Both the position numbers and the translations under genes were made by a program. This document shows, one piece after another, positions 9,749-19,700 of a stretch of 64,000 nt of DNA (position 1 is the stretch's first letter; each line of letters begins with the position of its first letter). The stretch spans positions 3,143,935-3,207,934 of the forward strand of contig NC_021017.1 of assembly GCF_000210075.1 (NCBI RefSeq). The letters are read 5' to 3'. The notes beneath the pieces are model-generated. The model worked only from the letters and a program-made list of their open reading frames with translations, was not told the DNA's origin and ran no database searches. Source of the DNA: Bacteroides xylanisolvens XB1A (lineage in GTDB: Bacteria > Bacteroidota > Bacteroidia > Bacteroidales > Bacteroidaceae).

Positions 9749-9778
9749 ATCCTTTTCTTTTTAAAGTTAATAAGTGAT

Positions 9779-11551
9779 TTACCAACCCGGATTATTTGTT
9801 TTGATAGCACCGTTCGAGCCAATTTCATTGGCAGGAATCGGGAAATAGTTGTAAGACTTCGGAATATTGAAGTAAGTATATACATTGATTCCGAACTTCC
9901 AGGATTCGTCAGCCTGTGCCTTGTCCACTTGTTCCTGCATCAGTTTGTAATAGTCTCCCCAACGGATCAGGTCGAAACGGCGTGTGTACTCGAAACAGAG
10001 TTCCATTGCACGTTCGTCTTTGATAGCTTTGCGGAAGCTCTCTTCATCCAGATTTGCTGCAAGTTTTTTGATTCCTGCACGTTCTCTTACTGCATTGATA
10101 CATTCATACGCCAAATCATTAGGGCCATGGTTGACTTCATTTTCTGCCTCTGCAATCATTAGCAGAATGTCAGAGTAACGGAGAAGAGGGAAGTTGATGG
10201 AAGTATCGTTTTTACTCTTCTTGTCTGCTTCATATTCTCTACGATATTTGGCGGCAGCCCTGTTGCGGTTCTTATTGGCATCGTTCTTCGATTCACGATC
10301 ACCGTAAGTAGACCCCGGCTCTGTTTTACCATAGCTGAAGGATTTATCCCAGTATTGTTGTTCCACTTCATCTCTTTTTCCTTTTACAAATTCACGACCG
10401 TCTACCGGAGTACCTTCTCCTGCTGACTGGGTGTAAGTGAATGGAGCGATGTTCCAGTTGCAACGGTCAATGTCATCGTTTGCTTCATACAATTCCAGCA
10501 GTTTAGGAGTATTCCAGATAAAAGCGTATGCATAGCCCGGATCACCTTTACCAGTGATGGATGCTTTGGAAGAAAGGTCCTTACCCTGAATGCCGATAAT
10601 ATTACCGATTCTACCTTCTGCACGTACATCCGTCGAACGGTTACCTGCAAATTCTACTTCCCAAATACTTTCATTAGCCTTGGCACCATCCTTATTGAGA
10701 GCAGTGTTATACTTATCAGAACAAATGTCGATAAAGAAGTCCCAATATTTGGCAGTTAGTGAATGACCCTCATTCTTGACTAACTGTGCATAGTAACTTG
10801 CTTTTTTGAAATATTCTGTAATCTCGGCACTAGTCGTGTTGTTAGCCAAACCCACTTCCTTGTCACGTTTAGGTTCACCGGCCCGGAACATATATACACG
10901 CGCCAACATTCCCCAAGCAGCCGATTTGGAAACACGTCCCGGTAAATAGTTCAAATCTTGAGCAGATTTGAGATCCTCGGCAGAACCATACATCTCTTTG
11001 ATGATAAAATCATAAATCGTCTGTTTGTCCGTACGTGGAATGGAGAGGTTATAGGCATCTTCTGTAGAAGTAGTCTTGAAAGGTACATCTCCCCAACATT
11101 CTACCAAAGTAAAATAATAGAATGCGCGTAAGAAACGGGCTTCGGCTTTGTACTGCTTGCGGGTATCGTCGTTCATATCGGGCACTGCATCAATATTTTC
11201 CAGGAAAATATTGGCTCTGTTGATGCCGGAGTATAATGTGTACCACAATGCTGCAACGGCCGGATCACTTGTGTTGGCATTGTTACAGATCAACCCACTT
11301 TTGTTAGGTCCGCGGTTGGCACCACCATAGTGTCCCAGATCGTCACCTCCTACAAGGTATAAGAACTCATTTCCGTAGAAGGAACTTTGTCCCAGAATGG
11401 CATAGGTTCCTGTCAGCCAAGAGGTAGCGTCCGCTTCATTTTTGAAGAAGTTTTCAGGAGTGGTGTATGTCGGGTCTTTTTCCAAGAAATCGCAGGAAGT
11501 CAGGTTAAGTCCGACAAGAAGTGATATGATGATTATTTTTATTGTTTTCAT
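9779..11551 (-). CDS. SusD/RagB family outer-membrane lipoprotein (chondroitin sulfate PUL)
   Basis: A 590-residue lipoprotein (Cys20 in LTSCDFLEKDP). SusD proteins form a lid over a SusC transporter and capture oligosaccharides at the cell surface. Seen: ASWLTGTYAILG N-terminal TPR-like helices, the FLRAFYYFTLVECWGDVPF motif, the SusD-like C-terminal block with FPLLRYSDILLMIAEAENE and NAVRERAG, and the terminal NYFPIPANEI with NNPGW. Length is normal. It lies 27 bp after its SusC partner and probably shares the transcript. Expected ligand is sulfated chondroitin oligosaccharide, inferred from context. Confidence 0.93.
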   Translation of the reverse strand: MKTIKIIIISLLVGLNLTSCDFLEKDPTYTTPENFFKNEADATSWLTGTYAILGQSSFYGNEFLYLVGGDDLGHYGGANRGPNKSGLICNNANTSDPAVAALWYTLYSGINRANIFLENIDAVPDMNDDTRKQYKAEARFLRAFYYFTLVECWGDVPFKTTSTEDAYNLSIPRTDKQTIYDFIIKEMYGSAEDLKSAQDLNYLPGRVSKSAAWGMLARVYMFRAGEPKRDKEVGLANNTTSAEITEYFKKASYYAQLVKNEGHSLTAKYWDFFIDICSDKYNTALNKDGAKANESIWEVEFAGNRSTDVRAEGRIGNIIGIQGKDLSSKASITGKGDPGYAYAFIWNTPKLLELYEANDDIDRCNWNIAPFTYTQSAGEGTPVDGREFVKGKRDEVEQQYWDKSFSYGKTEPGSTYGDRESKNDANKNRNRAAAKYRREYEADKKSKNDTSINFPLLRYSDILLMIAEAENEVNHGPNDLAYECINAVRERAGIKKLAANLDEESFRKAIKDERAMELCFEYTRRFDLIRWGDYYKLMQEQVDKAQADESWKFGINVYTYFNIPKSYNYFPIPANEIGSNGAIKTNNPGW

Positions 11552-11578
11552 ATACGTAATTGTTTGAAGGATGATTGA

Positions 11579-14500
11579 TTAGAAACCTAAGTTTATACCA
11601 AAACTGATAGAGTAGGCTCTCGGATAAGCGGAGAAGTCCAGTCCCGGAGTCAGTGCGCCTTCACGGATAGATACTTCCGGGTCGTAACCGGAATACCCTG
11701 TACATGTCCATAGATTCTGACCGGCAACGAATACGCGTGCATTGTCTATCTTCCATTTCTTGGTCAGTTGTTTCGGCAGTGTATATCCTAAAGACACGGT
11801 CTTCAGACGAAGGAACGAACCATCTTCGATAATACGTGTAGAGAACACTTTGTTAGAACCGGAGTCGGTAGCTCTCGGAATATTACTTTCCGGATTTTCC
11901 GGTGTCCAGCGGTCTGCGTAACTTGCGTATTGGTTCAAGTCACGTGTTTTATTGCTGTTCTCGAAGAACAGGCGGTTGGCATTCAATACATCGTTTCCAT
12001 ACGACCATTGGAAGAAGATGCTCAAGTCAAATCCTTTGTATTCGAAATTGTTGGTAAATCCGCCCGTATGTTTCGGCATACCGTTACCGATCATAGTGCG
12101 GTCGTTATCGTCGATGATACCGTCACCATTCAGGTCTGCGTATTTCGGCATACCCGGTTGTGTATTACTTTCGGAAGAGAAATACGGAACATTGCGTTTC
12201 AGTGTATATGTATCACCTACTTTGTCGAAATCTTCGTATTTGTATGTACCTTCGTAGATGAATCCGTACATCATTCCCATCGGATAACCCACTTTGGCAA
12301 TGTAGCTGTATTGAGAGTTATAGTTCTGGTCAAATTTGGCTGCACTCAACAGAGAAGATTGGTTTTCGGCCAATTCTAATACTTTGTTCTTGTTGAATGC
12401 GATATTAAAGTTAGTAGTCCATGAGAAATGACGGTTCTTGATATTGGTTGTGTTCAATGTGAGCTCGATACCTTGGTTGCGTACCTTTCCTACATTCTTC
12501 ATGGCACTGAAATAACCGGAAGAGGTGGGAAGTGCAGTATTCAGCAACAAATCACGAGTCGTTTTACGATACCAGTCTACGGTTAATCCGATGCGTTCGT
12601 CCAGGAAGCCTAAGTCCAGGCCTAGGTTCCACTGTTCGGTAGTCTCCCATTTCAGTTTTCTGTTTCTTAAGGAAGTGGGCACTGTACCTACACTTGTCAG
12701 GCTGTTTTCGAACGGATATACACCACTCGGTAGGCTACCGATCGAAATAAAATCTCCAACTTTATCTTTTAATATCTGATATAAAGCATACGTATCATAC
12801 TCGCCTACACGGTTGTTACCGGTCAATCCCCAGCTTGCTCTTAATTTACCGGAAGAAACAACAGACTTCAATGGTTTCATGAAATCTTCCTCCATGAATC
12901 CCCATGCCAATGAACCGGAAGGGAAATAGCCGAAACGGTTATCACCACGGAATTTGGAAGAACCGTCGGAACGGAAAGAAACCGTTGCATAATACAATGA
13001 TTTGTAGTTATAGTTCAAACGTCCCAGGAAAGAGAGCATAGACCAGGAACTCTTTAATGATTTGGTCGTACTGGGAGTTCCTTCACTCATTCCTGCCATC
13101 CCGAGTGCTTCGTTTGGAATTTGCACTGTCTTGTATGAATAGTATTCATAGTCAGAATTTTGCAGAGTTACACCTACCATACTATTAAAGAAATGCTTCC
13201 GTTTGATATTGGTCTGATAGGTTAGAATATTTTCGTTCAACCACGTTGCACGTTGAGAATGGTAGATTTCTGCATTCACCTTATCGGATGATTTCGGATT
13301 ACCATAACGAGTTTTCGAGTTGTTGAATGTTTCCCCTTTGCGGGTATCGAATGTGTAACCGCCGGAAACTTTCAACTTCAATCCTTTGATAAATTCATAT
13401 TCTGCAAATCCGTTGAACTGGATATAGTTCGCGTACGTCTTGCGATATTCATTTTTCAAAGACATGATAGGGTTGAAACGATAGTCGTTGGTATTGTTTA
13501 TCGCGTCGTCCATGATGTTATCCATCAACGAGTTTAATGGTCTGTCCGGTTCGGTCACAGGGCGATATCCCCATACACTATAGAACAGGTTATTCATACC
13601 ACTGTATGAGTTCTGGGAAGGAGAACCACCGGTAGTTGTAGTACTGGAATAGTTGGTCGTCAGATAGATTTTCAGTTTCTTCTTTTGGATGGTAGTACCC
13701 ATACGGCCTTGTACACGTTTGTAGTTTGATTCCAACAAGATACCGTCCTGGTCATAATAAGATAAAGAAGCATTGTAGCGAACTCCTTCCGAACCACCGG
13801 TCAGGCTGACATTGTGGCTTTGCATCCATGCGCTGCGGAAGATTTCATCCTGCCAGTTATATTGCGGGATATTTCTATAATCTTCCAGTCCCCATTTCTT
13901 ACCGTCATAATTCATGAAGTAGGTAGTTTCCATATCTTTGGGACTACGTTCTGCCTGTAGTTTGACGAATTCATAGGCATCCATCATCGGGATCGTTTTG
14001 GTGATATGCTGAATACCGAAACTTCCGTCGTATTTAATTTTAGGTTGGCCGATTGTTCCTTTCTTGGTTGTAATCATCACGACACCGTTGGCACCACGGG
14101 CACCGTAGATAGCGGTAGCAGAGGCATCCTTCAGGAAGTCGAGTGACTCGATATCGTTCTGATTAATGGCTGCGGCTATGGAGGGGTCTTCCACCGGGAA
14201 ACCGTCAATGACATAAAGAGGAGAGTTGTCCTGTGTCAAAGAGTTGTTACCACGGATGACGATGTTCATCTGTCCGCCCGGCATACCTTCGCCCGAACTT
14301 ACGTTGACACCGGCAATACGTCCGCCCAATGTCTCGCCGAAAGAAGCAGTCGGAGTGCTAAGTAGTTCCGCCATACTGGCTTTGGCAACAGAGCCAGTCA
14401 GATCCTTCTTGCGTATCTCCTGATAGCCGACTACTACCACTTCGTCCAATGTCTTTGTGTCTTCCTTTAATGTGATAACCATTGGCTTTTGAGTGTCCAC

Positions 14501-14773
14501 CTTCATTTCTACTGTGACATAACCAATGAAAGAAATAACCAATATCGAATTTTTATTGGGCACGTTAAAAGCAAATTTACCGTCAAGGTCAGTGATTGTT
14601 CCTTGCGAAGTACCTTTTACCTGGACACTGGCTCCCGGCACTCCTTCTCCTAAGTTATCCTTCACTGTACCTTTAACAAGTACCTGTGCAAGTACAAAAG
14701 AAACAGAAAACAGGATCAGTCCGATGGAGGAGAGCATCCTTTTTCTAGTTTGAGTGGATAAATGTTTTTTCAT
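11579..14773 (-). CDS. SusC/RagA family TonB-dependent transporter (chondroitin sulfate PUL)
   Basis: A 1064-residue outer-membrane transporter that imports oligosaccharides using TonB energy. Layout: signal peptide (about 1-29), carboxypeptidase-D-like domain (VKGTVKDNLGEGVPGASVQV, about 33-110), the DEVVVVGYQ segment typical of SusC, the plug domain (about 120-240, with YVIDGFPVEDP and DASATAIYGARGANGV), then a 22-strand barrel ending SISFGINLGF. It is followed after 27 bp by its SusD. A TATCTTTG element at 14812-14819 suggests a promoter directly upstream, separate from the sulfatase gene. The hybrid sensor encoded upstream is the likely activator. Confidence 0.93.
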   Translation of the reverse strand: MKKHLSTQTRKRMLSSIGLILFSVSFVLAQVLVKGTVKDNLGEGVPGASVQVKGTSQGTITDLDGKFAFNVPNKNSILVISFIGYVTVEMKVDTQKPMVITLKEDTKTLDEVVVVGYQEIRKKDLTGSVAKASMAELLSTPTASFGETLGGRIAGVNVSSGEGMPGGQMNIVIRGNNSLTQDNSPLYVIDGFPVEDPSIAAAINQNDIESLDFLKDASATAIYGARGANGVVMITTKKGTIGQPKIKYDGSFGIQHITKTIPMMDAYEFVKLQAERSPKDMETTYFMNYDGKKWGLEDYRNIPQYNWQDEIFRSAWMQSHNVSLTGGSEGVRYNASLSYYDQDGILLESNYKRVQGRMGTTIQKKKLKIYLTTNYSSTTTTGGSPSQNSYSGMNNLFYSVWGYRPVTEPDRPLNSLMDNIMDDAINNTNDYRFNPIMSLKNEYRKTYANYIQFNGFAEYEFIKGLKLKVSGGYTFDTRKGETFNNSKTRYGNPKSSDKVNAEIYHSQRATWLNENILTYQTNIKRKHFFNSMVGVTLQNSDYEYYSYKTVQIPNEALGMAGMSEGTPSTTKSLKSSWSMLSFLGRLNYNYKSLYYATVSFRSDGSSKFRGDNRFGYFPSGSLAWGFMEEDFMKPLKSVVSSGKLRASWGLTGNNRVGEYDTYALYQILKDKVGDFISIGSLPSGVYPFENSLTSVGTVPTSLRNRKLKWETTEQWNLGLDLGFLDERIGLTVDWYRKTTRDLLLNTALPTSSGYFSAMKNVGKVRNQGIELTLNTTNIKNRHFSWTTNFNIAFNKNKVLELAENQSSLLSAAKFDQNYNSQYSYIAKVGYPMGMMYGFIYEGTYKYEDFDKVGDTYTLKRNVPYFSSESNTQPGMPKYADLNGDGIIDDNDRTMIGNGMPKHTGGFTNNFEYKGFDLSIFFQWSYGNDVLNANRLFFENSNKTRDLNQYASYADRWTPENPESNIPRATDSGSNKVFSTRIIEDGSFLRLKTVSLGYTLPKQLTKKWKIDNARVFVAGQNLWTCTGYSGYDPEVSIREGALTPGLDFSAYPRAYSISFGINLGF

Positions 14774-14811
14774 ATATTAAAAATTAAGTGATTTTATTGA
14801 ATCTACGCTTG

Positions 14812-14819
14812 CAAAGATA
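14812..14819 (-). promoter_or_regulatory. -7 promoter element of the susC operon
   Basis: TATCTTTG on the - strand, 38 bp upstream of the SusC start. No TTTG is present at the -33 position, which fits a promoter that needs an activator such as the hybrid sensor. Confidence 0.55.
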
Positions 14820-14896
14820 GATGGATTGAATATTCTAATATGGATAGAATTATTCAAGATTGGTGCAAAATCATACAATTTTCCTGTTCTCATAAA

Positions 14897-16432
14897 CTAT
14901 TTTTCTTTTACGGATTCTAGTAATTCAGATAATTCTTTCACTATGTCGGGGTATTGTTTTGATACATTCGTTTTCTCCGATGGATCGGAGGATAAATCGT
15001 AAAGTTGAGGCTGTTTGTCGTTGCCTAACTCCATTTTCGTCCAATACTCGATAGCGGGGCCGTCGCTCGGTTCGATGTATTTCCATTGACCTTTTATGAT
15101 GGCAAGTGTGTTATTGAGATTCTGTTGAACGACATACTCACGGTTTGTATTATTTTTGCCGAGGAGTACGTTCAGATGTTCTTGACTATCGGGAGCAGCT
15201 CCTTTACGTAAAGGTTGGTCCAAAAGGGAGGCGAGCGATGCATACACATCTATTTGAGAGAAAAGAGCTTGTTGCTTGTTCGGCTTTACTCGGGCAGGCC
15301 AGCGGACGATAAATGGAACGCGTGTCCCCGCTTCGTAAGCACTGTATTTCCCACCACGGTAGATCCCCATCGGAGTATGCCCGTTGAGAAGTTCGTAAGC
15401 TTGGTCTTGATAGCCGTCGTCGATAACAGGACCGTTATCGCTGGTAAAGATCAGGATGGTGTTGTCTGCGATGTGGAGGCTGTCCAGTGTGTGCATGATT
15501 TCACCGATGGTCCAGTCCAGTTGCAGGATGACGTCGCCACGAGTGCCGAGTCCGCTTTTGCCTGCGAAACGTGGGTGGGGGATGCGTGGTACATGTACGT
15601 CTTGCGTACCCATATATAAGAAGAAGGGTTCTTCCTGATGGGATGCAATGAAATTCTTGGCCTTGTTGGTGATGATATCGGCTATGTCTTCATCTTTCCA
15701 AAGGGCGGATTTTCCTCCGGTCATCCAGCCGATACGGGGAATGCCGTTGATAATTGTATTGTTGTGTCCCTGGCTGGGTTTTAAAGTGACGAGCTCTGGG
15801 TTCTCTTCTCCCGTAGGCCAGTCGCCTACTTTGTGGTCGTAGTTTACGGTGATAGGATCATTGGGGTCAAGTCCTACGACATGTCCGTTTTCTACAAATA
15901 CACAAGGTACACGGTCTACGGTAGCCGGAATAATAAATTCGTAGTCGAACCCGATGCTTTGTGCGTTAGGGGTAATCCGGTTGTTAAAGTCGGTTCCACC
16001 TTTCGGACCGAGTCCCAGATGCCATTTGCCTACTGCACCGGTTGCGTATCCTGCATCTTTCAGCATATCTGCCATGGTGATGCAGGTAGTGTCGATAATG
16101 AGTTCAGAGTTGCCGGGAGCGATTCCTGTGTTTTCCTGTCTCCAAGGATACATACCTGTCAGGAGTCCGAAACGGGAAGGGGTGCTGGTGGCAGAAGTTG
16201 CATAAGCATTGGTGAATTGTACTCCTTGTCCTGCCAACCGGTCGATGTTGGGAGTGCTCACTTTTGTTGCTCCATAACAACTTAAATCACCAATGCCGAG
16301 ATCATCTGCAAATATATAAATAATGTTAGGCTTTTGGCTATTCTGCCCATTGTTCTTTTGGGGTGCATGATTGCATCCTGACAGCGTGACGATGCCGGAC
16401 AATAGGGGAAGTAGACGCGAAACGTTTTTCAT
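14897..16432 (-). CDS. Ser-type arylsulfatase, family S1, lipoprotein
   Basis: A protein of 511 residues from the chosen start, with a lipobox (TLSGC, Cys20). It belongs to the alkaline-phosphatase-like sulfatase superfamily: N-terminal IIYIFADDLGIGDLSCYG (calcium-binding Asp pair), the maturation motif Ser83-Thr-Pro-Ser-Arg87 in TSTPSRFGLLTG, GKWHLGLG, and IFTSDNGPVID. The nucleophile is Ser rather than Cys, so conversion to formylglycine needs the anaerobic radical-SAM maturase, not seen in this window. In the B. thetaiotaomicron chondroitin sulfate PUL the sulfatase beside SusC is an N-acetylgalactosamine-6-O-sulfatase; the same role is inferred here. The upstream ATG at 16468 overlaps a promoter element, so the start at 16432 is preferred. 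Confidence 0.85.
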   Translation of the reverse strand: MKNVSRLLPLLSGIVTLSGCNHAPQKNNGQNSQKPNIIYIFADDLGIGDLSCYGATKVSTPNIDRLAGQGVQFTNAYATSATSTPSRFGLLTGMYPWRQENTGIAPGNSELIIDTTCITMADMLKDAGYATGAVGKWHLGLGPKGGTDFNNRITPNAQSIGFDYEFIIPATVDRVPCVFVENGHVVGLDPNDPITVNYDHKVGDWPTGEENPELVTLKPSQGHNNTIINGIPRIGWMTGGKSALWKDEDIADIITNKAKNFIASHQEEPFFLYMGTQDVHVPRIPHPRFAGKSGLGTRGDVILQLDWTIGEIMHTLDSLHIADNTILIFTSDNGPVIDDGYQDQAYELLNGHTPMGIYRGGKYSAYEAGTRVPFIVRWPARVKPNKQQALFSQIDVYASLASLLDQPLRKGAAPDSQEHLNVLLGKNNTNREYVVQQNLNNTLAIIKGQWKYIEPSDGPAIEYWTKMELGNDKQPQLYDLSSDPSEKTNVSKQYPDIVKELSELLESVKEK

Positions 16433-16467
16433 AATGCTGAATGTTTTAGGAAATAATGTAATGAACA

Positions 16468-16475
16468 CAAAGATA
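16468..16475 (-). promoter_or_regulatory. -7 promoter element of the sulfatase gene
   Basis: TATCTTTG on the - strand, identical to the element before the SusC gene. It overlaps the upstream ATG of the sulfatase frame, so transcription would begin after that codon and translation at 16432. Confidence 0.5.
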
Positions 16476-16598
16476 AGCGAATGGAAGAAAAAGAATGAGT
16501 AGGAATGTACAAGTGAAGTACAAAATAGTACACTTAAGAGGTTACCTTCTTTATTCGGGCGAAGATGTCCGGACTAAGAAACCGTTTATATCATAAAT

Positions 16599-16682
16599 TT
16601 AGGCACGGATTACACGGATTAACGCTGTTGTTTTCATACTCATCGTTTTTTAATCCGTGAAGTCCGTGTGATCCGTGCCTAA
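16599..16682. repeat. Imperfect 84-bp inverted repeat between sensor and sulfatase genes
   Basis: Left arm TTAGGCACGGATTACACGGA (16599-16618) and a right arm at 16650-16682 that reads TTAATCCGTG, then GTCCGTGTGATCCGTGCCTAA. The arms contain tandem copies of the ATCCGTG core and form a long stem with an AT-rich loop. It lies 43 bp past the sensor stop. Similar CACGGATT repeats are, from memory, scattered between genes in Bacteroides genomes; it may also act as a terminator. Confidence 0.65.
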
Positions 16683-16724
16683 TAATATAAGATTATTTTG
16701 CAAGAGTGCTTGTATAGTTGCCTG

Positions 16725-19700
16725 CTAATCTGTTTCTTCTCCGTCCCCTTCTTCTTCGCTCTCTTCTCCTTTACGATAAGCCAGCGGACTGACGTGATAA
16801 ATCTCCTTGAAACATTTACTGAAATAGCGGGAGGAGGAGAACCCAATCCGGTCAGAGATCTCCGTGATATTCAGCTCCGGGTTATTCCTTAACATGACAG
16901 CGCCTTTTTTGAGACGTATGCTTAGGATGAAATCATTCGGGGTCTGGCCTGTAACTGCTTTCAGTTTAGTGAATAGGTTCGTACGTGCCATACCCATTTC
17001 GCGGGCGAAGATATTAACGTTGAAATCCGTATTGTCCAGATGACGTTCGATAATGGCCATCGCGCGGTCGAGCATCTCCTTATCCATCGGGTTGGTAGCC
17101 AACATTTGGGCAAAAGCCTGTGGTTGTTTGCTGAACTTCTCTTGCAATAGCCGGCGGGAATTAACTAGGTTATTGCAGCGGGAAATCAGAAGATTGGTAT
17201 TAAACGGTTTCGTGATATAATCATCCGCACCAATCTTCAAACCTTCGATATTGTGCTCTATAGCAGTACGTGCGGTTAATAATACCACCGGAATATGGCA
17301 AGTGTTAAAGTCCGTCTTGATCTGTTTGCAAAGTTCCGTACCCGACATGCGTGGCATTACGACATCACTTAAAATGATGCTCGGCATATCCTTCTGTATC
17401 ATCTCTAATGCTTCTACTCCGTCGGAAGCCGTACTGACTTGATAGAATGTTTCGAAAATACCGACTAACATCTGTTTGATAGATTCATTGTCTTCCACTA
17501 TCAGCATTTTGGCGTCTTCGATGCGCTTGTTATCTTCTTCTTTCCATTCCGAATCAGGGATTATTTCTACTGAAGGAACAATAGTCTCTGTTTGCTGGAT
17601 GGTTTCCGTATCATCTTTCGCTATTTGCTCTTCTGTGAAGTGTTCCTTGCCTAGTTTGAGGGTGATAATGAAACTGCTTCCTTTGCCCGGTTCGCTTTCT
17701 ACCCGGATTGTGCCGTGATGAAGTTCCACAATACCTTTCGTCAGTGCCAGTCCGATGCCTGTACCGGCTCCGGTATTCAGCGAGTTGAGATGCTCGGTCT
17801 GATAGAAACGGTCGAATATCTTATCAATTTCGGCAGCGGCGATACCTGTACCTGTATCTTTTATTTCAATGATGACATGGTCTTTCTCCTGCGATACATT
17901 AATCGAAATTGTATCTTCGGCCTTGGTATGCTTCACTGCATTAGACAGCAGGTTGTTTATCACTTTCTGCATCTGCTTTTGGTCATACCATACTTCAATG
18001 TCATCCTTCTGTTTGTTGAACTTGAAGTTGATTTGTTTACTGCTCGCATATTCGAGGAAGAGCAAATAATTCTCATACAGGAAGTTAACCAGATTGTGCT
18101 GGCTAACTTTGATCTTCATGTGACCCTGTTCCTGTTTACGGAAATCAAGTAGTTCCGTAATCAGTTCCCGTAATTGGAGACTGTTCTTGTAGATTCCCAA
18201 TACCTTATTATATATATTAGGCGTAAATGTCTGCACCTGCAACAAAGTTTCCACTTGTCCCACGATCAGCGTTAACGGTGTGCGGAATTCGTGCGAGATG
18301 TTAGTGAAGAAACGGAGTTTCGACTGGTTCAATGCTTCGAGGTCTTCAATATGCTTCTTTTCGTACTTCAAAGACTCACGGAGTTTGATGCGCGAATTAT
18401 AGTTCTGAATAAGATACCATAACAGGCTGATAGTGACAATGGTATAAATCAGGTAAGCCCACCATGTCTCATACCATGAAGGGAGTACGATAATCAGCAG
18501 TCTGGCCTCTTTTATTCCTTCCCTCTGTGATTTGATGACAAGGGTATATTTACCCGGATTCAGGTTTGTATAAGTAATCAGCGTTTGCTTCCGGTAAGTA
18601 TGGTTCCATTCGTCTGAGAAACCCTCCAGGCGATAGAGAATTTCATCTCTGTTGGCAGGGATGAAGTTGGAAGTGGCATATTCGATGCTAAACATCGATT
18701 GATTCGCTTTCAGACTGATTTCCGGAGTATGACAGATCGACTGTTCCAGGATGCCGCTTTCATCTCCCGGAACTACTTCTTTTCCGTTGACAAACAGGCG
18801 GGAAAGAATGATATTATATGATTTGGGAGTGAAATGTAATTTTTTCTCCCAGAAAGAAATCATTCCCTGAATACCGCCAAGGAATACTTCTCCGTCATGT
18901 GTCACAAATAGTGCGTTTTCATTGACGGCAGTCAACGGGAATCCATTCTCCGTACCGTAATTATAGAATTTCTTGCTTGGATAGTTGAACTGTGAGAATC
19001 CCTGATTGGTAATCAGCAATAAGTCTCCTTTCTGTATGGACGATTCGCATACTTCGTAGATGCAGTCGCTGGATAAACCATCTGTCTGTACGTCAAAGTT
19101 CTCGAAGTCATCACTTTCCTTGCGGTAACGGTCGAGACCACTTCCGGAGGTGCAGAACCATAGATTACCATTACTGTCCTGCATGATACTGTTGATATTA
19201 TTGTTGCTAAGGCTGTTCGGATTAGCGGGATTGTGTGGATAATTAGTAAGTTTACCGCTGTCGAACCGATAAGAATAAACACCCTCCCCGGTAGCCGCAA
19301 TCCACAGTGTACCGTCTTTATCAATATAAAGACTGGCTACCATGCCAATACCTCTTCCTTCTTTCGTCTCTTTGAAGAGTTGTTGGCAAGCGCCTGTTGC
19401 CGGATTGAAAAGACAAACACCGTTTTGTGTGGCAACAACCAGCTTGTCTTTATAAGGTACAATGTCTCGGACGATATCCGAAGGTAGCGAGGTTGGATCT
19501 CCGGCTTTCATCCGGTAGACTGTGAAACGGTTGGTACGCAGGTCGAGTTTGTTCAATCCTCCCAAGTGTGTACCTATCCACATGATTTCATTAGTCCGGT
19601 CGTAATAGATTGCTTTGACGTTGTTATGGGAAATACTATTTTTGCCCTCTTCGTGGCGATACCACCGATAGGTGTTATTTTTCCGGTTGTACACATTCAC

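Noticed and set aside
16468..16470. Upstream ATG of the sulfatase
   Set aside because: It overlaps a TATCTTTG promoter element, and the signal peptide begins at the ATG at 16432.
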